Below, piece by piece: positions 52,966 through 61,963 of a DNA stretch of 64,000 nt (positions are counted from its first letter, which is position 1; each line of letters opens with the position of its first letter). Origin of the DNA: Rhinopithecimicrobium faecis (GTDB lineage Bacteria; Bacteroidota; Bacteroidia; Sphingobacteriales; Sphingobacteriaceae); the NCBI GenBank assembly GCA_017942165.1, contig JAGKSB010000004.1:1-64000 (forward strand). Direction: 5' to 3'. The notes beneath the pieces are model-generated. The model did not search any database. It was not told where the DNA came from and saw nothing but the letters and a program-made list of their open reading frames with translations. The position numbers and the translations under genes are program-made.

Positions 52966-54534
52966 TTAATTACAGCTAATTTTACTTTTTCCCGTTCCAA
53001 CACCGCGAATAATGGTTCTACCCTGTACAATTTGGGTAATTTTAACCGTATTACTCTCCTGTCCTCCGGCGTTCCATTTAAAATTATTAAATGAATTTCC
53101 GTTAAATAATTCTAGTGGTAATAAAGGTCCACCCCCATATTTGCTACCATACATTGTTACTTCACCTGTTTTACTGATCACGACTTTCACAATCGGACTC
53201 GTTGCTGTACCCGTAAAGTTGTATACTGCGCCAATCGTTCCGCCCGCAGAATTCGTTCCTTCATAGGTGCTACCATCGACAAAACGAATATTCTGCCCGA
53301 TTGTTAGCCCTTTTTGGAATTGGATTTCAGTCTTAGCAAGTTTTACACCGTTAAGCTCCATATTAAAGGAGTTATCCATTTTTGTAATATCAAAGACAAA
53401 TCCGTAGTCTGCGCCTGGCGCGACAATGGTTTGATCTAACACACCACCATTCCTAATAAATACACCATTTTTTTCAATCCCATTTTGGCCATCTTTGGTA
53501 ACTTGCGGATAGTCCCAATTTAAGGCTGTTTGCGTGCTGACATCTTGCGTACAAGTTTTGAAGTTTAATACTAAGTTATATTTTACACCAGGAAGAATCT
53601 TCACATTGGGAATCGTTATGTTTGTTTTGGTGGCACCATCGATAGTAAGACTTCCAATAGTTACGCTACCTGTATTGGTGGAAGGATTAATAACTAATGT
53701 AGGATTACTCGTAACAATACGTTGCCCCTGCGTTGGTATTGTAGGAAAGTTAATCACTAAGCCAGTAGTATTTGCTTGATTATAGGTGATTTTTTGGTCG
53801 TTAAAACTAAGATTTGCGGATATACGTGATGGACTGATAGCAGCATTCGTCACATTAGTAATTGTTCCCGTTGTATTGGGATCAATCGTTAGTTTTGTTG
53901 TAATCATACTAAACTGATGTTTCAAAATAATACCTAAGTTTATGGTACCAAAACTAATTTTCATTGTTTTTTTGAAAAACATTAAATCTGCAGACACATT
54001 CGATAAATTCGCCGTTTTTATATCCTCCTTACCAACGATAGCTGGTAAATCAGTCGTACTATTAATACTATAAGCAACGAAAGTATAGTCTTTTCCAGCA
54101 TCTAATGGGATGCCCGCTATCTTAGCCTCATTTCCATATATATATTCTTTCTCTGTAATAAACTTACCTAGGTTGTCATAAATTAATAATTTATACCTAA
54201 CATTTGTTTGAAGTGGGCTTGTTACTAGAGCAGCAACTTTCTTAATAGTTGAAGACTGCGGTTGATCTGCCTCAGCAGGCTGTAAAGATACTTCAATGGT
54301 TTTTCCTTTACCAAAAGGGATAATGTCATTTATGACATTATTGTCTTGGATTCCTGAAGGAATATTTTTAGCCATTAAAGAAGGGCCTTCCTCATACTCA
54401 AAATTTACAGATGATATTTTCACAATAGCTTCCGTTTCTTCCGTATTTACGGGCCCTGAATCTTTGCTACATGATTGAAGGTTTATAATAAACAGACAGA
54501 TTATAAAATATTTGATTGATTTGAAATTATGCAT
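52966..54534 (-). CDS. fimbrillin-like lipoprotein
   Basis: The 522-aa protein has a lipoprotein signal (INLQSC, Cys22) followed by SKDSG. The N-terminal half (KFITEKEYIYGNEAKIAGIPLDAGKDYTFVAYSINS region) and FGTINLGIILKHQFSMITTKLTIDP fit the fimbrillin/Mfa-like family of Bacteroidota, which form surface fimbriae or adhesive coats after strand-exchange assembly. The C-terminal half has several repeat-like beta strands. It follows a 66-aa gene on the same strand after 51 bases. No usher or anchor gene is nearby. Confidence 0.7.
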   Translation of the reverse strand: MHNFKSIKYFIICLFIINLQSCSKDSGPVNTEETEAIVKISSVNFEYEEGPSLMAKNIPSGIQDNNVINDIIPFGKGKTIEVSLQPAEADQPQSSTIKKVAALVTSPLQTNVRYKLLIYDNLGKFITEKEYIYGNEAKIAGIPLDAGKDYTFVAYSINSTTDLPAIVGKEDIKTANLSNVSADLMFFKKTMKISFGTINLGIILKHQFSMITTKLTIDPNTTGTITNVTNAAISPSRISANLSFNDQKITYNQANTTGLVINFPTIPTQGQRIVTSNPTLVINPSTNTGSVTIGSLTIDGATKTNITIPNVKILPGVKYNLVLNFKTCTQDVSTQTALNWDYPQVTKDGQNGIEKNGVFIRNGGVLDQTIVAPGADYGFVFDITKMDNSFNMELNGVKLAKTEIQFQKGLTIGQNIRFVDGSTYEGTNSAGGTIGAVYNFTGTATSPIVKVVISKTGEVTMYGSKYGGGPLLPLELFNGNSFNNFKWNAGGQESNTVKITQIVQGRTIIRGVGTGKSKISCN

Positions 54535-54585
54535 TTTGTTAATTATTGAAAATTTTTAGAATATTGAATTTGTTTGTTTGATAGA

Positions 54586-54786
54586 TTACCAATCAATATT
54601 TCTAGTGTCATCGGGTTGAACATCCCATTCGTCCAATACATTTTGTTGGGCATCTTGTGATCTAACTGTTGCTGAACCTGCAGCAAGTCCCTCTTCTAAT
54701 TCTAAAATTAATAATGAGATTTTTGGTGTTGAATAAACTAGTTTCAAAGGTGTTTTCGTATTATTTTTTAATAAATTGATATTCAT
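54586..54786 (-). CDS. 66-aa small protein with EEGLAAGSA motif, unknown
   Basis: The product has a hydrophobic-to-acidic core LLILELEEGLAAGSATV (26-41) followed by a tail rich in Asp, Glu, Trp (LDEWDVQPDDTRNIDW). I recall similar short proteins with EEG(I/L)AAGSA upstream of fimbrillin-like genes in Sphingobacteriaceae, without a described function. There is no signal peptide. It has its own good -7 box (minus-strand TATATTTG, 54824-54831) and lies 51 bases before the fimbrillin-like gene, so both are likely on one transcript. Confidence 0.65.
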   Translation of the reverse strand: MNINLLKNNTKTPLKLVYSTPKISLLILELEEGLAAGSATVRSQDAQQNVLDEWDVQPDDTRNIDW

Positions 54787-54823
54787 AGTTCTTTAAAGTG
54801 ATGTCCTTATTTTTTAAAGCCCA

Positions 54824-54831
54824 CAAATATA
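54824..54831 (-). promoter_or_regulatory. TAnnTTTG -7 box of the fimbrillin operon
   Basis: Minus-strand TATATTTG, 37 bases upstream of the 66-aa gene. Confidence 0.5.
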
Positions 54832-55408
54832 TGTTTAATATTCATCAATAATAGTGCAATAATGTATAATTAAATTTTTGTAGCTGAATAGCTACAAAAA
54901 AAAGTAATTGTTCTTTAAAAACATTTATTAATTACAAAACTTATATTTTGCATAATGCACAATATCAACTAATTGAATGTTACAAATATTTAATATTGTT
55001 TTATTTATTTAAATAATATTAAAATGCACTGTTATCAATAAGTAATAGTACATAGTTGAACTAACGTGGTTTTATTAACCATTTTTTTATTTTTTTTTTC
55101 TCGTTTGTAACTTTCGATACAAATTCACTACTTATAATCAGCACTTTAAAAGATCTAACTTTTGCATATCGCTATCATTAGTTGGCGCGATCAGTTATTT
55201 ATCAATTAATATTTTTTAAATCGTAACTTTGTAGCCGGCTATTATTTTTAACCAGCATTAGAAGTTTTGAATTACATCAAGAAACTTAAAGGTGAAATGC
55301 TACATCTCCGATGTTTAGTAGTATTATATTTCTTACTCAAGGCAATCTAAACAAATGAATAATGGCCTTAATAACACTTTAAAAATTCTAAAAAAAATAA
55401 CTAATTTA
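54832..55408. other. AT-rich divergent gap
   Basis: Between the fimbrillin operon and tcdA I see only promoter elements: the box at 54824-54831 (minus) and TAACTTTG at 55224-55231 (plus). No small gene is supported. Confidence 0.5.
55224..55231 (+). promoter_or_regulatory. TAnnTTTG -7 box of tcdA
   Basis: TAACTTTG about 178 bases upstream of the likely ATG at 55409, implying a long leader. Confidence 0.4.
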
Positions 55409-56134
55409 ATGAAAGATTTTTCTTGGCTTTCCAGAACGGAAGCATTAGTCGGTCGGGATGCAATTGAGAAGTTGGCAAACAGCCATGTGATGGTTTTAGG
55501 ATTAGGGGGAGTTGGTTCCTTTGCGGCAGAGTTTATCGCGCGTTCCGGGGTTGGTAAGATGACTATTATCGATGGTGACACCGTAGATCCCTCCAACCGT
55601 AACAGGCAGCTTCCAGCTTTAGCAACCAACCATGGTGAACCAAAAGCTGAAATTATGCGTGAGCGATTATTAGCGATTAATCCAGAATTAGAATTAAATG
55701 TGATTCAAGAATTTATCTTACCCGAGACAATTCCTTCCCTACTGGATTTGAAGCCAGATTATATGGTTGAAGCAATAGATAGCATTACACCAAAATTATT
55801 TTTTATACGCCTAGCATTAGAAAGCAAGATTCCTTTTGTGAGCTCCATGGGTGCTGGAGGACGTATTGACCCGACCAAGTTAAAGGTGGCAGATATTGGA
55901 GATACGTACAATTGTAAATTGGCGCATCATCTACGTAAAAAGTTGTCTAAACATGGTATACGTTCTGGCGTAAAGGTTGTATTTTCAACTGAGCTTCCTG
56001 ATAAAGCCTCCCTAATTATGACGGATGGTTCTAATTTTAAGAAATCAGCCTATGGCACGATGTCGTACTTACCGGCAGCCTTTGGAGGAACCTTAGCATC
56101 TGTAGCCATTAGAGATATTATGGAAGGTTTGTAA
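55409..56134 (+). CDS. tcdA: tRNA threonylcarbamoyladenosine dehydratase (TcdA/YgdL)
   Basis: I start the protein at the ATG at 55409 (MKDFSWLSRTEALVG), matching the family N-terminus; an ATG at 55355 adds 18 AT-rich-coded residues. VMVLGLGGVGSFAAEFIARSG is the ThiF/E1-like ATP site and GDTVDPSNRNRQLPAL the following signature. TcdA uses ATP to cyclise t6A37 of tRNAs to ct6A. The Cys in GDTYNCKLAHHLRKKL and the C-terminal GSNFKKSAYGTMSYLPAAFGG region are present. Monocistronic, with a strong terminator. Confidence 0.9.
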   Translation: MKDFSWLSRTEALVGRDAIEKLANSHVMVLGLGGVGSFAAEFIARSGVGKMTIIDGDTVDPSNRNRQLPALATNHGEPKAEIMRERLLAINPELELNVIQEFILPETIPSLLDLKPDYMVEAIDSITPKLFFIRLALESKIPFVSSMGAGGRIDPTKLKVADIGDTYNCKLAHHLRKKLSKHGIRSGVKVVFSTELPDKASLIMTDGSNFKKSAYGTMSYLPAAFGGTLASVAIRDIMEGL

Positions 56135-56150
56135 AAAACCTATTTACATA

Positions 56151-56177
56151 AAAAAACCAGCTAGTGCTGGTTTTTTT
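56151..56177. terminator. terminator between tcdA and the M16 pair
   Basis: AAAAAACCAGC / GCTGGTTTTTTT with a TAGT loop; T-runs on both strands serve both convergent genes. Confidence 0.92.
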
Positions 56178-56182
56178 ATACA

Positions 56183-57460
56183 TTATAATTTTCCTACAAC
56201 CACTTTTAGTAGTTTATCGTAGTCGATATATTGCTTGGCTATGGCTTGCACTTTTTCTGGTGTCATAACTTTAACCTGTTGTAGATAACGCTCATAATAA
56301 GTTAAGTCCATGCCGGAGAATAAAGCCGACTTAAATTTATCAGCATGCGAGAATATACTTTCCAGTGATCCTAGCATAGATCCAGCCATATAATTCTTCA
56401 CAAGCTCTATCTCCTCTACATCGGCGAGTTCATTACGTAGCGTAGTGATTTCCTTCTCTATTTCTGTCAGCGTAGCCGCTGTAACCTCTGTACCTACTTC
56501 TGTGGCAATGGTAAAGAAACCATTGTATAGCAGCGAGGCTACGGCAGAACCAATACCATAGGTATACCCTTTCTCTTCACGAATATTCTTCATTAAACGG
56601 GAGCCGAAATAACCTCCCAAGAGCGTATTTACAAACTGCAGAGCAGGATAATCAGCATGCGTACGATTAATAGTTGGGTAACCTAGGCGAATTGCAGATT
56701 GCACAGAGTCTGCTTTTTCCTCAACAATTAGTTTTCCTATATGGCTATCAAATGTAGGAATTACTTCCAGCGCAGGCTGCCCAGATGCTGGCCATTCTTC
56801 ATTAAATAGCTGATAGATATCTTGTAGTAGGCTTTCGGAAACATTCCCTGAGATAATCAAAGTACAATTTTCCGGTTGGAACTGCTTAGCATATAAATTA
56901 GCGAGTGCATCACGAGTTAAGAGGTCGTAATCCCCTAGATCTGGTGTACGTCCGTATCTATTTTTCCCAAAAATGTGGTTATAGAAATAACGGCGTGCGA
57001 TATAGTCATTCTTCTGTAGAGAAACCTGCAGTTTTTGTTTATTATTTCTGATATAGGTATCTAATTCTTTTTGAGGCAAGGTCGCTTCGGTCAGAATTTC
57101 CTTGATTAGCGGCAATAAAGTAGCGCTATGTTTCGTCAGTGTATAGAGTGTTAAGCTCGTATGATCGTAGGAATATTCAGGCATTAAATAGGCGCCATAA
57201 AAATCCACCTTATCGGCAATCTCTGCCGAGGTGAAAGACTTCGTGCCCTCTTTAATGAGGCTACTTAAGCAGGTATTGAGCATGGGATTTTCTTCCTGCT
57301 CATACTTATTCTTAAAAATCCATTCAATACGAACTAAATCCTGATTGTCCGCAAAAAATTCAAATGCTTTTATACCGTTGGAAAAGCGATGCTCTTTCGG
57401 TTCGATTAACTTAATACCAGAAATGGCATTAAAAGAGGGTGCTTCTACTCTATTCAGCAT
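56183..57460 (-). CDS. M16-family peptidase, non-catalytic subunit
   Basis: The 425-aa protein has the M16 fold (LEVIPTF, REEKGYTYGIGSAVASLLYNGFF, VKNYMAGSMLGSLESIF) but no HxxEH motif in the N-terminal position, where SLIKEGTKSFTSAEIADKVDF stands. It therefore is the inactive partner of an alpha/beta-type M16 pair, with the active subunit encoded directly upstream (11-base overlap). Its conserved Arg/Tyr (R...GYTYG) substrate-binding site is kept. Confidence 0.88.
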   Translation of the reverse strand: MLNRVEAPSFNAISGIKLIEPKEHRFSNGIKAFEFFADNQDLVRIEWIFKNKYEQEENPMLNTCLSSLIKEGTKSFTSAEIADKVDFYGAYLMPEYSYDHTSLTLYTLTKHSATLLPLIKEILTEATLPQKELDTYIRNNKQKLQVSLQKNDYIARRYFYNHIFGKNRYGRTPDLGDYDLLTRDALANLYAKQFQPENCTLIISGNVSESLLQDIYQLFNEEWPASGQPALEVIPTFDSHIGKLIVEEKADSVQSAIRLGYPTINRTHADYPALQFVNTLLGGYFGSRLMKNIREEKGYTYGIGSAVASLLYNGFFTIATEVGTEVTAATLTEIEKEITTLRNELADVEEIELVKNYMAGSMLGSLESIFSHADKFKSALFSGMDLTYYERYLQQVKVMTPEKVQAIAKQYIDYDKLLKVVVGKL

Positions 57461-58703
57461 GTTCCGTTTCTTTAGCGTAATAATATAAGGTGGAGGAATT
57501 CTCTTTCGTGAAAATGGTTTTCGCTTGTTTTTTTATTTCAGCGTCCGTTACAGCGAGGTATTTCTGTGTCTCTAGGTTGAGCTGATTGGCATCCCCCAAT
57601 AGCTCGTAATAAGCTAGATTCATTGCTTTATCTAAGATGGAAAGTTCTGCAAACACCATGGTAGACTCAATTTTATTCTTCACTTTAATAAGCTCATTTT
57701 CGGTTATTTCATCCGTTTTCAAGCGTTCTAATTCCTCCCAAATAGCAGCTTCCCCTTCTTCTAGGCTTATTCCTTCCGAAGGTTTCCCTTCAAGGACAAA
57801 TAAATTAGTATCTATAGACCCCATTACATAGGCATTAATTTCAGAAAAAAGCTGTTTTTCTTTTACTAAGCTACGATATAAGCGTGAGGATTGTCCACGT
57901 GAAAGGATATCTGAGATCAGGTCTACCGCATGGTATCCATCCGCTAGACGATCAGGCCCATGGAAGGTCATAAAGATATTATCTAGAGGAACATCGGCGT
58001 ATACAATTTCCTTACGCGCTTCCGTTTGCACGGGCTCTTGCGGAATATTACGCACATAAGTTTCCCCAGCAGGGATGTCTGCAAACCATTTTTCCGTCAG
58101 GGATTTTACTTCTTCAAAATTTACGGCTCCTGCGACCACCATAATCGCAGATTGAGGGTTATAGTGTTTATAGAAAAATGCTTTAACATCTTCCATGCCT
58201 GCTTCTTCAATATGCTTCAGCTCCTTCCCGATTGTTGCCCATCGGTACGGATGTGTTTTATAAGCTAAGGGGCGTAATTTTAACCATACATCCCCATAAG
58301 GTTGATTTAAGTAGCGCTGTTTAAATTCTTCACACACCACATTACGCTGCACTTCCAGACTTTGCTCGGAAAATGCGAGGCTAAGCATACGATCAGATTC
58401 CAACCAAAAGGCCGTTTCTAAATTCGCTGCCGGGAGCGTAATATAATAATTGGTAATATCATTACTTGTAAAGGCGTTATTTTCACCACCTACACGCTGT
58501 AGTGGAGCGTCATAATTGGGTATATTGACGGATCCTCCAAACATAAGATGTTCAAAAAGATGGGCAAAACCTGTCTTATCTTCAGACTCATCACGAGCGC
58601 CTACATCATATAGGATATTTAGACAGGCCATTGCTGTTGTTGGGTCTTCGTGCACTAGGACACGTAAGCCATTGTCAAGCGTAAATTTTTTATAGTTTAC
58701 CAT
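57450..58703 (-). CDS. M16-family zinc peptidase, catalytic subunit
   Basis: The 417-aa protein has the inverted zinc motif HLFEH (GFAHLFEHLMFGGS, near residue 50) and a downstream Glu in EVQRNVVCEEFKQR as the third ligand. It hydrolyses peptides in a clamshell formed with the non-catalytic subunit. No signal peptide is present, so it probably acts in the cytoplasm, unless exported by an unseen route. The start is the ATG at 58703. Confidence 0.9.
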   Translation of the reverse strand: MVNYKKFTLDNGLRVLVHEDPTTAMACLNILYDVGARDESEDKTGFAHLFEHLMFGGSVNIPNYDAPLQRVGGENNAFTSNDITNYYITLPAANLETAFWLESDRMLSLAFSEQSLEVQRNVVCEEFKQRYLNQPYGDVWLKLRPLAYKTHPYRWATIGKELKHIEEAGMEDVKAFFYKHYNPQSAIMVVAGAVNFEEVKSLTEKWFADIPAGETYVRNIPQEPVQTEARKEIVYADVPLDNIFMTFHGPDRLADGYHAVDLISDILSRGQSSRLYRSLVKEKQLFSEINAYVMGSIDTNLFVLEGKPSEGISLEEGEAAIWEELERLKTDEITENELIKVKNKIESTMVFAELSILDKAMNLAYYELLGDANQLNLETQKYLAVTDAEIKKQAKTIFTKENSSTLYYYAKETEHAE

Positions 58704-58723
58704 TCAGGGTTTTTAAACGATTT

Positions 58724-59620
58724 TTATATCCAATTGATATCTTTTTTTAATAAAGAAAGCGTGCGAGCTTCTTCAGAACCTGGTTCCGCTTGATAGTCGT
58801 ATGCCCAGTTTGCTTGCTCAGGAAGCGACATTAGGATAGACTCAATGCGACCATTGGTCTCCAAGCCAAATTTTGTTCCTGAGTCCCATACTAAGTTGAA
58901 CTCTACATAACGGCCACGGCGTAATAGCTGCCAGTCTTTATGCGTTTGCTCAAAGGGTTTATTGCGATTTCTATTTGCTATTTCACTGTACACTGGCGCA
59001 AAAGTACGACCTAAGTCGCAGGAGAAATCAAAGATTTGTTCGTAGGAAAGGCCTGTTTTCTCAGGCGTTAATTTATCATAGAAAACACCGCCAATACCGC
59101 GTGTTTCTTCGCGGTGACGGATATAGAAATAGTCGTCGGCCCACTTCTTAAATTCTCCATAAAATGTCGGGTCATGCTGATCGCAGACATCCTTTAATGA
59201 CTGGTGGAAATAGCGGGCATCCTCCGCTTGAATATAGTGGGGCGTAAGATCGATACCTCCTCCAAACCAACGAATATTTTCATTTAACTCAAAATAGCGG
59301 ATATTCATATGAATAATCGGCACAAAGGGGTTGGAAGGATGCAGCACAATGGATACCCCTGTCGCGAAGAAGTCCTCTTCATCTACGCCAAAAGCCTTTT
59401 TTATGGGTGCGGGAAGTTTTCCATGTACCGCAGAGAAGTTTACCCCTCCTTTTTCAATAAGATTTCCTTTTTGTAAAATACGGGTGCGGCCACCACCTCC
59501 ACCTTCACGTTCCCAAATTTCTTCTTTAAATGTAGCTTTTCCGTCTAGCGCCTCGAGGGCTTGACAGATTTCGTCTTGAATGGTTTTATAAGTTTCAGCA
59601 ATTTGCTCTTTACGTATCAT
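58724..59620 (-). CDS. hemF: oxygen-dependent coproporphyrinogen III oxidase
   Basis: The 298-aa enzyme decarboxylates coproporphyrinogen III to protoporphyrinogen IX with O2 in haem synthesis. GKATFKEEIWEREGGGGGRTRIL, VSIVLHPSNPFVPIIHMNIRYFEL, FGGGIDLTPHY and FKKWADDYFYIRHREETRGIGGVFYD blocks and RRGRYVEFNLVWDSGT are the HemF signatures. Length is normal. gpsA ends 13 bases upstream. Confidence 0.95.
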   Translation of the reverse strand: MIRKEQIAETYKTIQDEICQALEALDGKATFKEEIWEREGGGGGRTRILQKGNLIEKGGVNFSAVHGKLPAPIKKAFGVDEEDFFATGVSIVLHPSNPFVPIIHMNIRYFELNENIRWFGGGIDLTPHYIQAEDARYFHQSLKDVCDQHDPTFYGEFKKWADDYFYIRHREETRGIGGVFYDKLTPEKTGLSYEQIFDFSCDLGRTFAPVYSEIANRNRNKPFEQTHKDWQLLRRGRYVEFNLVWDSGTKFGLETNGRIESILMSLPEQANWAYDYQAEPGSEEARTLSLLKKDINWI

Positions 59621-59633
59621 CGACTTGATTGTG

Positions 59634-60653
59634 CTAAGTTAATTTTTCAGATAGTGCCCGGATGACCAAAATGGCCGAATGATGCTGATAAAGAATTTTA
59701 TATACAGCATCACAGATGGGTAAGTTTAATTTATATTTCTGGATAATATTTTGGATGCAAGCGGAAGCATAGTAGCCTTCAGCGACCATATTCATCTCCA
59801 GCTGTGCAGACTGCACCGTATATCCCTTTCCTATCATAGTACCAAAAGTTCTATTTCTGGAGAATTGTGAATACGCTGTTACTAATAAATCCCCTAAATA
59901 TGCGGACTCGTTAATCTCTCGGGAACTATTTGGGTCTACGGCATTCACGCAATTTTCCATCTCGCGAATAGCATTTGAAATTAGCAGTGCTTGAAAGTTG
60001 TCGCCAAATCCTAGGCCATGACAGATACCACCTGCTAAGGCATAGATATTCTTTAATACTGCGGCATATTCAATTCCGATAACATCATTAGACTCTACGG
60101 TATTAATATATCTGGTCCTCAAGGTTGACGCTATTAAGGAGGCATTTTCCGTAGACTTCGAAGCTATAGTAAGGTAAGATAATTTCTCTAGGGAAACCTC
60201 CTCCGCATGACAAGGGCCTGCTACAACACCGATATTTTCTAGGGGAATTTGAAACGCCTTCTGTAGATATTCACCGATAATAAGGTTATCACCAGGGACA
60301 ATTCCCTTGATTGCTGAAACGACTATTTTACCTTTAAAATCCTCCGCTGTGACATCCCTTAGTGCATCTTTGAGGTATGCTGCAGGGGTATTTAACACAA
60401 CGATATCAGACTTGGCAATTACTTCTTTGGCCTGTGTTAATATATTATTCTCAGGCACTTTTACTTCTACAGCGGAAAGGTAGGTCGGATTATGCTTATA
60501 CTGTTTAATATAGGCGGCATCTTCTTCTTTACGCACCCACCAAAATATATTTTTTGGAAGGCTATTATCTCCCAACATTTTAATCATTGCTGTGGCCCAA
60601 GAGCCAGAGCCTATAATGCCGATGTTAAGTATTGGATTAGACATAATTTTCAT
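59634..60653 (-). CDS. gpsA: NAD(P)-dependent glycerol-3-phosphate dehydrogenase
   Basis: The 339-aa enzyme makes sn-glycerol-3-phosphate for phospholipids. IGIIGSGSWATAMIKML is the Rossmann motif, VVSAIKGI and GVVAGPCHAEEV follow, and KNIYALAGGICHGLGFGDNFQALLISNAIREM includes the catalytic Lys. A second ATG at 60644 is a possible start. It precedes hemF by 13 bases and is probably co-transcribed with it. The two tRNA-Arg genes lie upstream. Confidence 0.93.
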   Translation of the reverse strand: MKIMSNPILNIGIIGSGSWATAMIKMLGDNSLPKNIFWWVRKEEDAAYIKQYKHNPTYLSAVEVKVPENNILTQAKEVIAKSDIVVLNTPAAYLKDALRDVTAEDFKGKIVVSAIKGIVPGDNLIIGEYLQKAFQIPLENIGVVAGPCHAEEVSLEKLSYLTIASKSTENASLIASTLRTRYINTVESNDVIGIEYAAVLKNIYALAGGICHGLGFGDNFQALLISNAIREMENCVNAVDPNSSREINESAYLGDLLVTAYSQFSRNRTFGTMIGKGYTVQSAQLEMNMVAEGYYASACIQNIIQKYKLNLPICDAVYKILYQHHSAILVIRALSEKLT

Positions 60654-60745
60654 TTAATGATAATAGACAAAGATACTTAATATCTACTTAACCTAGACCA
60701 TGCATATAAAGATAAATACGTCTTGAGAAGGTAAAAAAAAGACAT

Positions 60746-60778
60746 AAAAAAAGCCTCCTACTTGAAGTAAGAGGCTTT
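60746..60778 (-). terminator. terminator of the tRNA-Arg pair
   Basis: On the minus strand AAGCCTCTTACTT / AAGTAGGAGGCTT (one mismatch, 2-base loop) is followed by T7. Confidence 0.8.
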
Positions 60779-60779
60779 A

Positions 60780-60856
60780 TGGTACGCCCATCAGGATTCG
60801 AACCTGAGACCGTCGGTTTAGAAAACCGATGCTCTATCCAGCTGAGCTATGAGCGC
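60780..60856 (-). tRNA. tRNA-Arg (anticodon TCT), CCA encoded
   Basis: The minus strand reads GCGCTCATAGCTCAGC..., with a TCT anticodon in the 7-base loop (TCGGT-TTTCTAA-ACCGA), a GGTTCGAATCC T-arm and an acceptor end ...GGGCGTA CCA. It decodes AGA. The mature 5' end is at 60856. Confidence 0.95.
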
Positions 60857-60896
60857 ATCACCGATTAGTTATCTAATTAACCGAAGTTAATTATTG

Positions 60897-60970
60897 TACG
60901 CCCATCAGGATTCGAACCTGAGACCGTCGGTTTAGAAAACCGATGCTCTATCCAGCTGAGCTATGAGCGC
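60897..60970 (-). tRNA. tRNA-Arg (anticodon TCT), second copy, no encoded CCA
   Basis: Identical to the first copy across the whole mature tRNA, starting at 60970 on the minus strand. After the discriminator A the DNA reads CAA, so CCA must be added by the nucleotidyltransferase. A 40-base spacer separates the two copies. Confidence 0.95.
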
Positions 60971-61169
60971 ATACCTTTCGGTGATGCAAAAGTAGTTAAA
61001 AGCATTGCAATTCCAAAATAAAGCGGATAAAATAAATTGTGCACGAAATAAATAGCTCACTATCAACCGGATTATTTTATGAGTTACAACAAATATTTTC
61101 ACTTATCCTTCTTTCCGGCTAAACAATTACGATGTTTGCGCTGTTTAATAGAAAAAATAATACAGCGAT

Positions 61170-61703
61170 ATGGAACAATCTACATGGAATTTAGACCCTG
61201 CTCACAGTGAAATTATGTTCAAAGTGAAGCATATGATGATCACCAATGTAAAGGGATCTTTTGACAACTTTTCAATAACAGTAAACAATAGTGGTGATGA
61301 TTTTGTTGGCGCACAGGTAGATTTATCTATTGAAACAGCCTCCATAAACACGCGAAATGAGCAGCGTGATACGCACTTAAAGTCGGCGGACTTCTTCGAT
61401 GTGGAGCAGTATCCAGCGATAAAATTCCACGCTTCAAAACTCGAGAAAGTAGCTGGCTCTGATTATTCGCTAACAGGTGATCTGACCATTAGAGATGTCA
61501 CTAAACCGGTAACCCTATCTGTAGAATTTGGCGGTATTCAGAAAGACCCTTGGGGAAATTTAAAGGCAGGCTTTACTGTTGAAGGGAAAATAAAGCGCAC
61601 AGATTACGGATTATCTTGGAATGCAGCGCTAGAAACTGGTGGTGTGATGGTATCCGATGAGGTGAAATTATCTGCTGAAATCCAGTTTGCGAAAACAGTG
61701 TAA
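61170..61703 (+). CDS. YceI family protein, cytoplasmic form
   Basis: The 177-aa protein is a lipocalin-like barrel of the YceI family: TWNLDPAHSEIMFKVKHMMI, GSFDNFSI, the HLKSADFFDVEQYPAIKFHASKLE block, LTIRDVTKPVTLSVEF and FGxxPWGNxKAGFTVEGKIKRTDYGLSWN. The family binds isoprenoid lipids such as polyprenyl quinone precursors. It lacks a signal peptide, unlike periplasmic YceI. It stands alone upstream of the tRNA-Ser. Confidence 0.88.
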   Translation: MEQSTWNLDPAHSEIMFKVKHMMITNVKGSFDNFSITVNNSGDDFVGAQVDLSIETASINTRNEQRDTHLKSADFFDVEQYPAIKFHASKLEKVAGSDYSLTGDLTIRDVTKPVTLSVEFGGIQKDPWGNLKAGFTVEGKIKRTDYGLSWNAALETGGVMVSDEVKLSAEIQFAKTV

Positions 61704-61805
61704 AAAATTGATTTGATTCAGGGTATTTTTTGAATTTGATATTCAGCGAATTAGCTTTTAATTGTGCTTTTCAAGGCTTTTAAAGCGGTTTTTTTTGATA
61801 TTTAA

Positions 61806-61836
61806 TTTGTAGGGTATCTTAATTTTTGTACTTTTG
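61806..61836 (+). promoter_or_regulatory. Bacteroidota-type promoter of tRNA-Ser
   Basis: TTTG (61806-61809), a 19-base spacer and TACTTTTG (61829-61836) match the -33/-7 consensus fully. The box ends four bases before the mature tRNA. Confidence 0.7.
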
Positions 61837-61840
61837 TGGC

Positions 61841-61928
61841 GGAGAGCTGGCAGAGTGGTCGAATGCGGCAGTCTTGAAAACTGTTGACTGTCATAGGTCC
61901 GGGGGTTCGAATCCCTCGCTCTCCGCCA
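61841..61928 (+). tRNA. tRNA-Ser (anticodon TGA), CCA encoded
   Basis: GGAGAGC...GCTCTCC form the acceptor stem. The anticodon stem-loop is CAGTC-TTGAAAA-CTG with anticodon TGA, a long variable arm (class II) follows, and the T-arm has GGTTCGAATCC. The CCA end is at 61926-61928. It decodes UCA. Confidence 0.95.
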
Positions 61929-61931
61929 AAG

Positions 61932-61963
61932 AAAGCTTCATTTTAACGAATGAGGCTTTTTTT
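61932..61963 (+). terminator. terminator of tRNA-Ser
   Basis: AAAGCTTCATT / AATGAGGCTTT with a 6-base loop and one wobble, followed by a T-run. Confidence 0.85.
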
